Below, one piece after another: positions 55,298-63,238 of a stretch of 64,000 bases of DNA (position 1 is its first letter; every line of letters begins with the position of its first letter). The notes below the pieces were generated by a model. That model was not told the origin of the DNA and did no database searches. It saw only the letters and a program-made list of their open reading frames with translations. Made by a program: the position numbers and the translations under genes. This DNA comes from Synergistaceae bacterium. Its GTDB lineage: Bacteria; Synergistota; Synergistia; Synergistales; Aminobacteriaceae. Where the stretch lies: the NCBI GenBank assembly GCA_017439345.1, contig JAFSJJ010000016.1, positions 62,001 to 126,000 of the forward strand. Direction: 5' to 3'.

Positions 55298-56419
55298 TTA
55301 GTGATGTCCGAGTCCAATGCCTACAGAGTCGATTATGAGAATATTATTTGCGTCATAGTGGCAGAACGCTCTATAGCCTCCCCCGTCATTCCAGAGGTCA
55401 AATTCATGCGTCGATTCAGGGAATGGGCTGTCAACTAATTTCTTGAAGTCAAGGCTTACAGGATTTTCCCTGCCGTTAGTCGCAACGTAGCGTGAAAGTT
55501 TTGATATTGCAGTGTTAAATTCCTCGTATTTATTCTGCGGAACTGCTCTTTGTGCCTTGCGTGTGATTTTTATATTATCAGTCATAGGTGGCAGAATTTC
55601 TTCTGTATACATGCTTTCTTTGACTTGTTCCCATAATATTTTCATCCATTCTGACATAGTGCATTTATCATCTATTCTATCAAGTAAAGTGTCGGGGATA
55701 CCTTCGCATTCATCGCTTGAAATATAGCCGTTCTGCTCTATTTTCCTGAACGCCCACGAGTTCTCTATTACTGCCTGCTTTGCGTTTGCATCGAAAACTA
55801 CAGGAAGTTTAGGAATCCTCAGAAGTTCTTTGCTGCCCTCGAATATATAAATAGTCTCATCAGCGTAGAACATTCCAAGCGTCTGCATATAGCCCTGAAG
55901 AGTCTTGAAGCCTCCGACTAGATTAAATATAACTTTGTAGCCGCTCGAACGGTAACCGGGCAGAGTCTTTACGCACCAGTCAATAAGATTATTAATGCCT
56001 AGTTTGAACTCCTCAAGACTCTTTGTGTTCAAGTCATTGATTAATACAGTCTGCATTTTGATGTTATGAGCTGCTCCCCAGTCTCTGATTAATTCTGCTG
56101 TGATTAAGCCTTGATAAGTATCAGTGTGAATTAAGTAGTGCATGTTCTGAGAGTATGCTGCCTTGCTGAGTCCTCCGCTGTCATCGCAAAAAGTTATAAA
56201 TCCGTTGAGTTCTGCCGAGAATCTTTTCACTTCTTCAGGATCAGCACCGATTAATTTATCGCGTTTAGCTTGAATTATTTTATCGAGTCTTGCAAGGTCT
56301 TCTTGTTTATATTCTGATTTCTTTTTGTTGGCATGAATATTAAGAAATGTCCTGTCATCGCCGGCTGCACCGTTCGTTAAAATACTTGTCCCGCATGTTG
56401 ATACAGTGATTAATGGCAT
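55298..56419 (-). CDS. CARF-domain (Cas_APE2256-type) CRISPR effector with RelE-like C-terminus
   Basis: 373 residues from the ATG at 56419, which has GAGGAG ten bases upstream; a longer frame to 56503 overlaps cas6. The CARF domain (about 1-190) opens with LITVSTCGTSILTNG and carries IFNLVGGFKTLQGYMQTLGM then YIFEGSKELLRIPKLP, the ligand-site motifs of the APE2256/Csm6 group. A helical linker follows. The last 85 residues (FKKLVDSPFPESTHEFDLW, GGGYRAFCHYDANNILII) have the strand pattern of RelE mRNA interferases instead of HEPN; no RxxxxH motif is seen. It is likely switched on by cyclic oligoadenylate from Cas10. The RelE assignment is inferred. Confidence 0.82.
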   Translation of the reverse strand: MPLITVSTCGTSILTNGAAGDDRTFLNIHANKKKSEYKQEDLARLDKIIQAKRDKLIGADPEEVKRFSAELNGFITFCDDSGGLSKAAYSQNMHYLIHTDTYQGLITAELIRDWGAAHNIKMQTVLINDLNTKSLEEFKLGINNLIDWCVKTLPGYRSSGYKVIFNLVGGFKTLQGYMQTLGMFYADETIYIFEGSKELLRIPKLPVVFDANAKQAVIENSWAFRKIEQNGYISSDECEGIPDTLLDRIDDKCTMSEWMKILWEQVKESMYTEEILPPMTDNIKITRKAQRAVPQNKYEEFNTAISKLSRYVATNGRENPVSLDFKKLVDSPFPESTHEFDLWNDGGGYRAFCHYDANNILIIDSVGIGLGHH

Positions 56420-56426
56420 AAATAAA

Positions 56427-57197
56427 TTATCTCCTCTCTGATTTATTAATTTTCGTGATACATCCAAAGCCCGCGCTGTTCTTTGAGCCGAGTCCGCAGT
56501 CAAGAGCCGTTTGAAGGAGTTCTTTGCTGCCTTCGAGTCTGAATTTCCCCCACCAGCCTATAACAGGGAAGAGCGAATCTCTCTCGAACATTGAGATACG
56601 TTCTTTAAGCCTGCCCGCCGGAGTGATTCTGAAATAGAAATCTTCGCAATTATAATCAGGATTCAGAAGTCTGAATTTGCGCACTAAATTAAAATATATT
56701 CCCCTCTGAAATTCTTTATCATCAGGAGCAAAATATTTCGTGAACTTTCTGCCTTCGTTCTCTATTGAGTCATAACACGTTACAGGTGAAAGAGTCTTTA
56801 TCGTCATTTGTTCTGAGTCAGCAATTTGCGACTCTGTCTCGACTCGTGCGCATTCAAGATAGTTATTCCCTACTCGTAAAGTCCTTTTGCTGAGAGCTCC
56901 TCCTGTGAAGCCTGCGATTAATTTAGTCAGGGGAGTCGTTACAGTCAGCTTAACAGGCAGAGGGAATAGCACAACACCTTCACCGAACTGCGGACGAGAT
57001 TCAGAACAAGGCCAGCTCATAGCAAAGAGCTTCATTTTTCGGCCGTCGGAGTCAAAACCGTCATCATGAAGAGCCTTAGCGTCATCTGGAGGCAGAAGGG
57101 CATATAACATTGACTGAAATAAATGCAGGTTCGCAGAAGGCAGCCTTATAGAAGACTCGTTGTTGTCAGGAGAAGTCAGCCATAAAATTATGTGCAT
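56427..57197 (-). CDS. cas6: CRISPR pre-crRNA endonuclease Cas6
   Basis: 256-residue RAMP nuclease. It begins with LPSANLHLFQSMLYALLP, and the C-terminal Gly-rich loop DCGLGSKNSAGFGCI is the Cas6 signature. FRITPAGRLKERISMFER sits between the two ferredoxin folds. It would process transcripts of repeats that end in ATTGAAAC, like the remnants just upstream. It is the first gene of the operon, behind an extended -10 element. A catalytic His is not clear in the N-terminal half. Confidence 0.9.
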   Translation of the reverse strand: MHIILWLTSPDNNESSIRLPSANLHLFQSMLYALLPPDDAKALHDDGFDSDGRKMKLFAMSWPCSESRPQFGEGVVLFPLPVKLTVTTPLTKLIAGFTGGALSKRTLRVGNNYLECARVETESQIADSEQMTIKTLSPVTCYDSIENEGRKFTKYFAPDDKEFQRGIYFNLVRKFRLLNPDYNCEDFYFRITPAGRLKERISMFERDSLFPVIGWWGKFRLEGSKELLQTALDCGLGSKNSAGFGCITKINKSERR

Positions 57198-57277
57198 TGA
57201 GAGTCAAAGCCTCCGTAATTAAAAATTTTTGTAAAGCTAATAGAGTTAAACCGGGAAATAAAATTTTGTCAGTGCAT

Positions 57278-57286
57278 ATTATAACA
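57278..57286 (-). promoter_or_regulatory. Extended -10 element, likely promoter of the cas operon
   Basis: On the minus strand the sequence is TGTTATAAT, 80 bases before cas6. A matching -35 is weak, as is usual for extended -10 promoters. It lies between the repeat remnants and cas6. Confidence 0.5.
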
Positions 57287-57310
57287 AGGACTGAACGCGA
57301 AAATAAATAA

Positions 57311-57462
57311 TCTGAATCCCTTAACAGGAAGGTTCGCAGTCATACGAAATGAAGCAATCAACATGCACCGCCAGTTTCAATCCCTAGCAGGAAGGTTCGT
57401 ACAACTTCCTCGAAGACTGCCACTATACTACTTTTCAATACCCAACAGAAAGTTTCTCTTAC
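57311..57462 (-). CRISPR. Degenerate three-repeat CRISPR remnant
   Basis: Three related units lie at about 57311-57341, 57373-57405 and 57432-57462. The best one (reverse strand) ends in CTGCTAGGGATTGAAAC, the classic type I-B/III repeat end with an ATTGAAAC tag. On the plus strand they share AATCCCT-A-CAGGAAGGTTCG; the third is the most diverged. Unit starts are 64 and 58 bases apart, so spacers were roughly 30 bases. Point changes and an indel show that the array has decayed. It directly precedes cas6. Confidence 0.65.
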
Positions 57463-57552
57463 TGCCGCGAATTCTAACACTGTTGCACTAATTCCGCAAT
57501 GTCCGCTATACTTGCCTAGACTCTAATTATTACAGGAACGGTGATTATTATC

Positions 57553-58404
57553 ATGAACTTCACGAAGATGCACGGATGCAAAAATGATTTCGTCATGATT
57601 AACTGCTTTAACGACAACGCAAATATTTTGACTCATAATCTCAATGAACTTGCTGCTTCAATCTGTGATCGCAGAGACGGAGTCGGAGCTGACGGCTTGA
57701 TTATCATAAAACGTTCGGACAAAGCTGATGCTTTCATGCAGATATTCAACTCGGACGGCACTGAAGACACAATGTGCGGCAATGGAATCAGGTGTACTGC
57801 AAAATATATTTACGATAATGGAATAATTGACTCAGGCAGGATTCACACTTCAATAGAGACTCTCTCAGGAGTGAAAAATATTGAGCTGCTAATTCAGGAC
57901 TCTCGGGTCAATAAAGTCTGCGTTGATATGGGAATACCTGAACTAACGAGCGAATTACCTGAAGCTATTAACGTTCACAACATGGCGTTAAAATTTATAG
58001 GCGTAGACACAGGGACAGCGCACTCTGTGTATTTCGTTGAGGACAATCAAGAGATTCATGACATCAACACCTGGCCTGACTCTGACTTTGCACGCGAGGG
58101 CGTTTATTTCGAGAGACATTCAAGATTTCCTGATTACACTACTTCTGACTTTATCGAGATACTTTCGCCGAGTGAGATAAATATGCGCGTCTATGAAAGG
58201 GGCTGCGGTGAGACTATGGCCTGCGGGACGGGAGCAGCTGCTTCGGTGTTCGCGGGATTCATTCTCGGCAAGCTAAGCAATAGCGTCATAGTTCACTTGA
58301 AGGGCGGAGACTTGCACATCAGAATCAATGAGAATGACAAACGCTGCTTCATGACCGGGCCTGCTGTAGAAATATTTTCCGGCGAGTTTCATTATGCCCT
58401 GTGA
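57553..58404 (+). CDS. dapF: Diaminopimelate epimerase
   Basis: 283 residues from the ATG at 57553 (MNFTKMHGCKNDFVMINC); a GTG four codons earlier is possible. The two catalytic Cys are in EDTMCGNGIRCTAKY and GETMACGTGAAASV. GDGVGADGL-type sequence (RRDGVGADGLIII) is also kept. It turns LL- into meso-diaminopimelate for lysine and peptidoglycan, which agrees with a diderm envelope. It is a lone gene; a hairpin follows the stop. Confidence 0.95.
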   Translation: MNFTKMHGCKNDFVMINCFNDNANILTHNLNELAASICDRRDGVGADGLIIIKRSDKADAFMQIFNSDGTEDTMCGNGIRCTAKYIYDNGIIDSGRIHTSIETLSGVKNIELLIQDSRVNKVCVDMGIPELTSELPEAINVHNMALKFIGVDTGTAHSVYFVEDNQEIHDINTWPDSDFAREGVYFERHSRFPDYTTSDFIEILSPSEINMRVYERGCGETMACGTGAAASVFAGFILGKLSNSVIVHLKGGDLHIRINENDKRCFMTGPAVEIFSGEFHYAL

Positions 58405-58421
58405 GGACTCGAGTCTTCACA
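58400..58421 (+). terminator. Hairpin terminator after dapF
   Basis: TGTGAGGACTC pairs with GAGTCTTCACA as a 22-base near-palindrome that overlaps the stop codon. AAGGCTTTATTATTATT follows. The tail is weak. Confidence 0.6.
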
Positions 58422-58432
58422 AGGCTTTATTA

Positions 58433-58768
58433 TTATTCTTGAGTCTGAGTCTTGGTCTTGTCTACAAAGTCGCATATACGATCTAAATCTTGATTAGTCT
58501 TCACTTCAGAGCGCGCTACAAGATGACTTGCGGCAGGGTTGCACAGCCACAGAAATATAATCACGAGTAATAATTTCAACGAGACTATATTAAATCCTGA
58601 TAACACCATCAAGCCCGAAAGCACTAACAAAGCTCCTAACGTATCACACTTAGCGGCGACGTGAATGCGGTTCAGCATAGTACTGAATCTGAATATCCCG
58701 ACTGTAGCAATTCCCAAGACAAAGAGTCCTGACAAGATTAATATACCTGCAATAATTATTCTAATCAT
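58433..58768 (-). CDS. mrpG: Mrp-type Na+/H+ antiporter subunit G
   Basis: 111 residues with three membrane helices. GTVGIFRF-like sequence (IATVGIFRFSTMLNRIHVAAKCDTLGALLV) is diagnostic for MrpG/MnhG/PhaG. The C-terminus is a charged tail rich in Thr/Gln. It is one of seven subunits of a cation/proton antiporter complex. Its ATG overlaps the mrpF end by 4 bases. Subunits A-D are not found next to it. Confidence 0.9.
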   Translation of the reverse strand: MIRIIIAGILILSGLFVLGIATVGIFRFSTMLNRIHVAAKCDTLGALLVLSGLMVLSGFNIVSLKLLLVIIFLWLCNPAASHLVARSEVKTNQDLDRICDFVDKTKTQTQE

Positions 58769-59082
58769 GATTCATTCACTCCTGATTCTGACTCTGACTC
58801 TGAGTCTTTCTTCTCTATGACCGAACGCGCAAGGACTACGACAGAAAGAAAACTTATTACAGCATAGATTAAGCATATATCAACAAGATAGCTTTCACCG
58901 ATTACGAGAGACAACACAGCGATTAACAATATAATTTTCGTGCCGATTATATTAGCTGCAATTATCCTGTCTGTGAATCTCGGCCCTAGTGCTGCTCTCA
59001 TTAGGCAAAAGAATATAGTGATAGATAAAAATATAACGCTTCCCATTAACAAATAATATTTAAGCTGCTCAGCATCAGGCAT
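58765..59082 (-). CDS. mrpF: Mrp-type Na+/H+ antiporter subunit F
   Basis: 105 residues, three helices. ALGPRFTDRIIAANIIGTKI followed by LVDICLIYAVISFLSVVVLAR is the MrpF signature. The tail DSESESESG is encoded by a short GACTCA-like repeat. It overlaps mrpE by 8 bases and mrpG by 4. Confidence 0.9.
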   Translation of the reverse strand: MPDAEQLKYYLLMGSVIFLSITIFFCLMRAALGPRFTDRIIAANIIGTKIILLIAVLSLVIGESYLVDICLIYAVISFLSVVVLARSVIEKKDSESESESGVNES

Positions 59083-59551
59083 GTAACTTAGCCTCCATTC
59101 GTGTTAGTAATCTCTCAAACAGCGAGTCCTCAAGACCGTCCGCTATTTCCCGGTTCAAAGCATGAACGAGAAGTTCACTGCCTTCAAGAGACACTGTTAT
59201 AGTTCCAGGAGTCAGCGTTATTGAATTTGCCAGGGCGACCCTTGCTCCTTCTGATTTAAGGGGCGTATTGAATTTGACAAGACACGGTTCGACTTCAATC
59301 TCAGGAGCTAAGACAAGTTTTATAATCGCAAAGTTAGCTTTGATGATCTCGAATAATAACACGAGTAAATAAATCACAGCGTCAGGGAAAATTTTTATGA
59401 ACCTGAAGAAGTTTGTCCATGTTAAGTTAATGCGCAGAATTTTTCTCACGAACATATCAAGGCCAAGAGCAATAATTACGCCCGAGATAATCACTTCACC
59501 TGTAAAGCGTCCGTTGAAGACAAGCCATAAAGCAAAATATACGAGGCTCAA
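59075..59551 (-). CDS. mrpE: Mrp-type Na+/H+ antiporter subunit E
   Basis: 158 residues. The start is a TTG at 59551 behind GGAGG. Two membrane helices near the N-terminus (YFALWLVFNGRFTGEVIIS) are followed by the conserved soluble part KFNTPLKSEGARVALANS, ITLTPGTITVSLEGSELLVH and the final alpha-helix. This is a typical MrpE. It opens a three-gene mrpEFG unit divergent from the ACT gene. In most bacteria mrpABCD are adjacent; here they are not in the window. Confidence 0.9.
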   Translation of the reverse strand: MSLVYFALWLVFNGRFTGEVIISGVIIALGLDMFVRKILRINLTWTNFFRFIKIFPDAVIYLLVLLFEIIKANFAIIKLVLAPEIEVEPCLVKFNTPLKSEGARVALANSITLTPGTITVSLEGSELLVHALNREIADGLEDSLFERLLTRMEAKLHA

Positions 59552-59652
59552 AATTTATTAACCTCCTCTATAAAATATTTGGGATTGAATGATAAACTTA
59601 ATTTTAGCATTAATTATTATTTATTATTTATTTATGAAGGAGAATTTTATTC

Positions 59653-60099
59653 GTGAGCAATATTAATTTTAATGACAAGTGCGTTCATGTAGTCTTTCTT
59701 GGTCTTCCAAACGTTCCCGGTGTAGCTTCAGAGATATTCAATGCTTTGGCAGCTCAAAGAGTCAACGTCAGCATGGTGACTCAAAACACAATGAGGGGCG
59801 GACGTTCTGATCTCTCGTTCTTAATCAGCAAAGACAGACTCGATGACATGATTCCCGTATGCCGTGAAGTTGCGTCCAAAGTCGGCGGTCAGGGAGTATC
59901 TTTCACGACTGAAGTTGCTGCTATCACCGTAGATTTGACTTCTGACCCGGCACAGACTCTTGCAAAAATTTTCGCAGCCCTTGCTTCTGTCAACGTGAAC
60001 ATAGAGATCATTAACTCAACGTCAGAGAGCGCAATTTGTATCGTGAGCCTAACTCATGCTCAGGAAGGACTCGAAGCTCTCAAGAAAGCCTTTGAATGA
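59653..60099 (+). CDS. Stand-alone ACT-domain protein (aspartokinase regulatory-type)
   Basis: 148 residues from a GTG behind AAGGAG. It has two ACT domains, VVFLGLPNVPGVASEIFNAL then NVSMVTQNTMRGGRSDLSFL, and AAITVDLTSDPAQTLAKIFAAL then NVNIEIINSTSESAICIVSL. This matches the regulatory half of aspartokinase (as in the separate beta subunit of some LysC) without the kinase half. It could bind lysine or threonine and act on a separate kinase. No operon partner is seen. Confidence 0.88.
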   Translation: MSNINFNDKCVHVVFLGLPNVPGVASEIFNALAAQRVNVSMVTQNTMRGGRSDLSFLISKDRLDDMIPVCREVASKVGGQGVSFTTEVAAITVDLTSDPAQTLAKIFAALASVNVNIEIINSTSESAICIVSLTHAQEGLEALKKAFE

Positions 60100-60144
60100 A
60101 TTTTCTGTGTGAGTGCTGCATGAATTAAGAGTTTTTATAATAAT

Positions 60145-60213
60145 CCGGGAAGTTTCTTAGTGAAAGCCGTTAATGTGAAATATCTTTAACATGTTAGCTC
60201 TAAGACTGCCCGG
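60145..60213 (+). ncRNA. Nested stem-loop element after the ACT gene
   Basis: Three nested stems: CCGGG (60145-60149) with CCCGG (60209-60213), CTTAG (60056 side at 60056+100, i.e. 60156-60160) with CTAAG (60200-60204), and GTTAA (60069+100, i.e. 60169-60173) with TTAAC (60186-60190). AAATTTTTAT follows. It may be an elaborate terminator or a small RNA. No family was recognised. Confidence 0.35.
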
Positions 60214-60245
60214 AAATTTTTATCTTTGCAGATGTCCATAAAAAA

Positions 60246-60277
60246 AGCGAGCCTGCCCAAACTCGGACAAACCCGCT
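60246..60277 (-). terminator. Terminator of the SLH porin gene
   Basis: AGCGAGCCTGCCC (60246-60258) faces GGACAAACCCGCT (60265-60277). In the minus-strand RNA they pair over 13 positions with G-U pairs, followed by TTTTTTTAT. The remaining 60278-60435 holds nothing I can name. Confidence 0.82.
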
Positions 60278-60435
60278 GTAAATTACTTATCTTACTTACT
60301 TGAAGCCCTTCGCCTCACTACATCCGATCGCCTTCCCCTTTATCTTGCGTGTTAAGTTAATAAAGCCAACCGGAAAATAATTCAGTTACGAACTTCTTTG
60401 TGTTTCGTTTGTTTACTAATTGTTTCAGCTTCAGA

Positions 60436-62097
60436 CTAGAATGTTACTAACGTCCTGAATCTTACTACGTCGTCGTTGTCTGTTGTCGGTCCGAAGAAGT
60501 CGTCCATATCAACGTGTACGTAGTTAAGTCCCATTGTCGTGTAGTCGTTGAGCTTGTACTGGAAGCCGATGCCCATCTCTTTTGGTTTCCAATCGCCGCC
60601 GTCATAGCCTAAGTTGTCGATCTTATAGCCATAGTAGAAAATGTGCGTTGCAAACTTCTCGTTCCACTGCTGGCCAAGTGCGATTCTCCAGTACTTCATA
60701 TCTTCAGGAGCATCTTTTAAGCCGATTGTAGGAGCATAGAAAATCGTGCTGTCGCCGCGTGTATGGAAGCCTCTGTCATACTGGCCGTACTCGAGCCATA
60801 AGCTGCTGTACTTGAGAGCTTCCTGCGATACATCGAACATGACTGCCCAGTGATTTGCATCATCGCCGGTATCTGCCCAGTAATAGCCAAGTAAATTATC
60901 ATTCTCGTCACGAGCCTCTGAAGCCATTTCTGTATCCCACTTCTGATGATAGAACACGCCTTTGAATCCTACACCTTCCATGAAGTTAAGGCGAAGTCCT
61001 GCCCACAGTGTCCACATGTTCTTGAAGTTGCGGTCGCCAAGTCTGCCTGCACCGTCTTCAACAAAGCTGCTGACTTCTTCTGCGTTGTCGCCTACGAATG
61101 CCTGGAAACCGAGATCAAATCCGACTTTCTCTGTGAACTGAAGGTTTGCACCGAGCATGAACATCCATACATCCCAGCCGCTGGTACTAGTATATGAATA
61201 GCCATCGCTTCTAACAAGGGCATAAGCCATATCACTAATACCCATCTCGCTTCTTCTGCCGTTGAAGTGATTAGGATGTGCAACAACTGCGTTTACTGAG
61301 CCGATTCCGAAGTTCTTCGTAAGTCCGAAGCCGTCCCATCTCCAGTCTGTCATAGGCTGGTCTCCGGTGAATCCGCCGGTCTCAGGCATACTGACTTTGT
61401 ATGCGCCTTCCCATGCCCAGCTGAAACGTCCGATTGTGAGCTTCGTGTCATAGAAGAAAGGCATCTCAACAAAGAATCTGTCAAGTGTTGCATTGTTGGT
61501 GTTGGTAACGCTGTCGCCCCTGAATCTGGCCTGGAAGTGATACTGCTCATCCTCGCCGAACCAGCGGTCAAAGATTAACTTAGCCTCATCGTAATCGAAC
61601 GTGGTCTTCTTTCCGTCATTGATACCGCCAAGAAGAGTTCCGTCAGTATCATAAACGTTACGAATATCGTTATTGTTGCGATATGTAGCCTGAAGTGCTA
61701 AGGTTCCGCTGATCTTCCATCCGCCGAGTCTGTCCTCAAGAATTGCGACTCTCTCGTCAAGCTCTGCAACTTTTACACCGAGTGCTTCAAGTTCGTCTTT
61801 GAACTCAACAACGAGTCTCTTGAGCATCTCAACGTCCTGCTTGCTTGCTTTGGTCATGTCGACAACTGCGAGAGCTCTTGCTAATGCTGAAGCCATCTCA
61901 TAACGTGTCGTAGCCTGCTTGCCTTTGTACGTACCATCAGGATAACCTGAAAGGATACCATGTGCTGCTAACTGACCGATTGCATCATATGCCCAGTGGT
62001 TCATCGGAACGTCCATAAACGGGTTAGTTGCCGAGAGGGCGGGTGCTGCAAGTACTGCTACTGAAACAATAGCTAATAATAATGCTATTTTTCTCAT
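60436..62097 (-). CDS. SLH-domain outer-membrane porin
   Basis: 553 residues. Signal peptide MRKIALLLAIVSVAVLAAPA; SLH domain at about 25-80 (FMDVPMNHWAYDAIGQLAAHG, LSGYPDGTYKG, TRYEMASALARAL); a coiled coil at about 85-130 (VVEFKDELEALGVKVAELDE); then a beta-barrel rich in aromatic strands ending in LVTF. The terminal Phe fits outer-membrane insertion by BAM. The SLH domain should anchor it to the cell wall, as in other Synergistota and related diderms. It is likely a major envelope protein, in line with its long structured leader and strong terminator. Confidence 0.93.
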   Translation of the reverse strand: MRKIALLLAIVSVAVLAAPALSATNPFMDVPMNHWAYDAIGQLAAHGILSGYPDGTYKGKQATTRYEMASALARALAVVDMTKASKQDVEMLKRLVVEFKDELEALGVKVAELDERVAILEDRLGGWKISGTLALQATYRNNNDIRNVYDTDGTLLGGINDGKKTTFDYDEAKLIFDRWFGEDEQYHFQARFRGDSVTNTNNATLDRFFVEMPFFYDTKLTIGRFSWAWEGAYKVSMPETGGFTGDQPMTDWRWDGFGLTKNFGIGSVNAVVAHPNHFNGRRSEMGISDMAYALVRSDGYSYTSTSGWDVWMFMLGANLQFTEKVGFDLGFQAFVGDNAEEVSSFVEDGAGRLGDRNFKNMWTLWAGLRLNFMEGVGFKGVFYHQKWDTEMASEARDENDNLLGYYWADTGDDANHWAVMFDVSQEALKYSSLWLEYGQYDRGFHTRGDSTIFYAPTIGLKDAPEDMKYWRIALGQQWNEKFATHIFYYGYKIDNLGYDGGDWKPKEMGIGFQYKLNDYTTMGLNYVHVDMDDFFGPTTDNDDVVRFRTLVTF

Positions 62098-62380
62098 AAA
62101 AATAACCCCCTTATAAAATTGTCAATAAGCTATCGTCTTGACGCACTCAGTCTTTCTTTGCTCCTGAGCTGGGGGTGCCGAAGTTACCTTGTTTCCTTCT
62201 GTGCCTTTCACAGCTCCGAGAGGCTTTCTCCGACCTCCTGCGTTACCCTTTGCAAGTCTTTCACTCGTGAGGCTTCTCTCTGCCCCGTAGTTAGTTGACT
62301 GCGCCGGTTTGACGATCTTTCGCTACGTATTTTACGTATTTTCCGTAGCACGCGAATATATTACAACAGGGTCTTAATTT
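62098..62380 (-). promoter_or_regulatory. Long structured 5' leader of the SLH porin
   Basis: About 280 GC-richer bases without an open frame precede the porin ATG. In the minus-strand RNA several local hairpins are visible, for example CTGTG-AAAGG-CACAG, CTCAG...CTGAG near the gene and GCTACG...CGTAGC further out (62326-62353). The ribosome site GGGGG lies at 62107-62112. I could not match it to a known riboswitch. A role in mRNA stability or translation control is inferred. Confidence 0.55.
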
Positions 62381-62432
62381 TGGGAATAAGTAATTTTACG
62401 GATATTGCTTTACAGTAATATTAATGACGGAG

Positions 62433-62837
62433 TTATACGACAATCACGCAGGGTTCGTTATAGAGGGCTAAATTGTCATCGTGAGTGAGAAATGTCATGT
62501 CTTCTGATTTGGCCTGAGCGATTAATATTCTGTCAAACGGGTCATGATGAGGCGGGGCGTTGTCGGGTCGTCGGAGGGTTTCGAGGGCATCAACGTGCCA
62601 TACGTCAAGCGTTAAATCTTTGAATCTTGCGCCTTTGCAGAAATTTACGAGTTCATGATGAGATATGCTGAGCTTGTCAGGACTCTTGATATGCTTAATT
62701 GCTGTCTCCCAGATTGATACGACACTATAAAAGATAACATTGCTCTTGTCGTTGATGAATGAGATTGCCTTTTGTGATAATTTCGGGTCTTCTGTCAGAG
62801 TCCATAAAAGAATATGAGTATCAAGAAGTATATTCAT
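62433..62837 (-). CDS. PIN-domain toxin, VapC-like
   Basis: 134 residues. MNILLDTHILLWTL (Asp6), VVSIWETAIK (Glu), HDPFDRILIAQAKSEDM and FLTHDDNLALY give the acidic residues of an active PIN ribonuclease. The sequence belongs to the VapC branch with DTHxLLW. It is expected to cleave tRNA or rRNA unless bound by its antitoxin. It follows the Phd-like gene by 2 bases in the normal antitoxin-toxin order. Confidence 0.92.
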   Translation of the reverse strand: MNILLDTHILLWTLTEDPKLSQKAISFINDKSNVIFYSVVSIWETAIKHIKSPDKLSISHHELVNFCKGARFKDLTLDVWHVDALETLRRPDNAPPHHDPFDRILIAQAKSEDMTFLTHDDNLALYNEPCVIVV

Positions 62838-62839
62838 GA

Positions 62840-63079
62840 TTAAATCACCCCGAACATTTTAGCAATTTCTTCGTTGTCAGCATCGAAATCATCAGGAACA
62901 GTGAATTTGCCTTTAGCTATTCCTATTCTTTGTGCCGGTTTAGGATCCCTGTAATAGTCCATAATCTTGGCTACGGGTTTGCCTTTGCGGGTGATGACGA
63001 TTTGATTCTCCTCGCCGTCCTCGAGCATACCTAATAGTTCGTAGAGCCTTTCTTTTGCCTGCATAACAGTAACGTCCAT
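62840..63079 (-). CDS. Phd/YefM-family antitoxin
   Basis: 79 residues. MDVTVMQAKERLYELLGML followed by QIVITRKGKPVAKIMDY is the Phd/YefM DNA-binding fold, and the acidic C-terminus DDFDADNEEIAKMFGVI would wrap the PIN toxin. It likely represses its own promoter. GGAGG precedes the ATG. It forms a classic toxin-antitoxin pair with the downstream PIN gene. Confidence 0.92.
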   Translation of the reverse strand: MDVTVMQAKERLYELLGMLEDGEENQIVITRKGKPVAKIMDYYRDPKPAQRIGIAKGKFTVPDDFDADNEEIAKMFGVI

Positions 63080-63206
63080 GATAATTGCCTCCTGATTTAA
63101 TATTTAATTATTAATATTTTGTGTGTGAATGAATAATAAAGCACATGTTAGAGAATTTGCAACGTTACAAAGGCTGAAACTCAATGTGTAACGGAGATAA
63201 ATAAAA

Positions 63207-63230
63207 CCTGCCCTGTATGATGTGGGCAGG
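63207..63230 (-). terminator. Terminator of the ricT-like gene
   Basis: CCTGCCC (63207-63213) pairs with GGGCAGG (63224-63230). On the minus strand TTTTATTTAT follows. Confidence 0.85.
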
Positions 63231-63238
63231 CATTATGA

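Noticed and set aside
62200..62260. T-box-like stretch GGGTAACGCAGG in the porin leader (minus strand)
   Set aside because: The T-box core AGGGTGGNACCGCG is not matched, and the downstream gene is a porin rather than an amino-acid gene.
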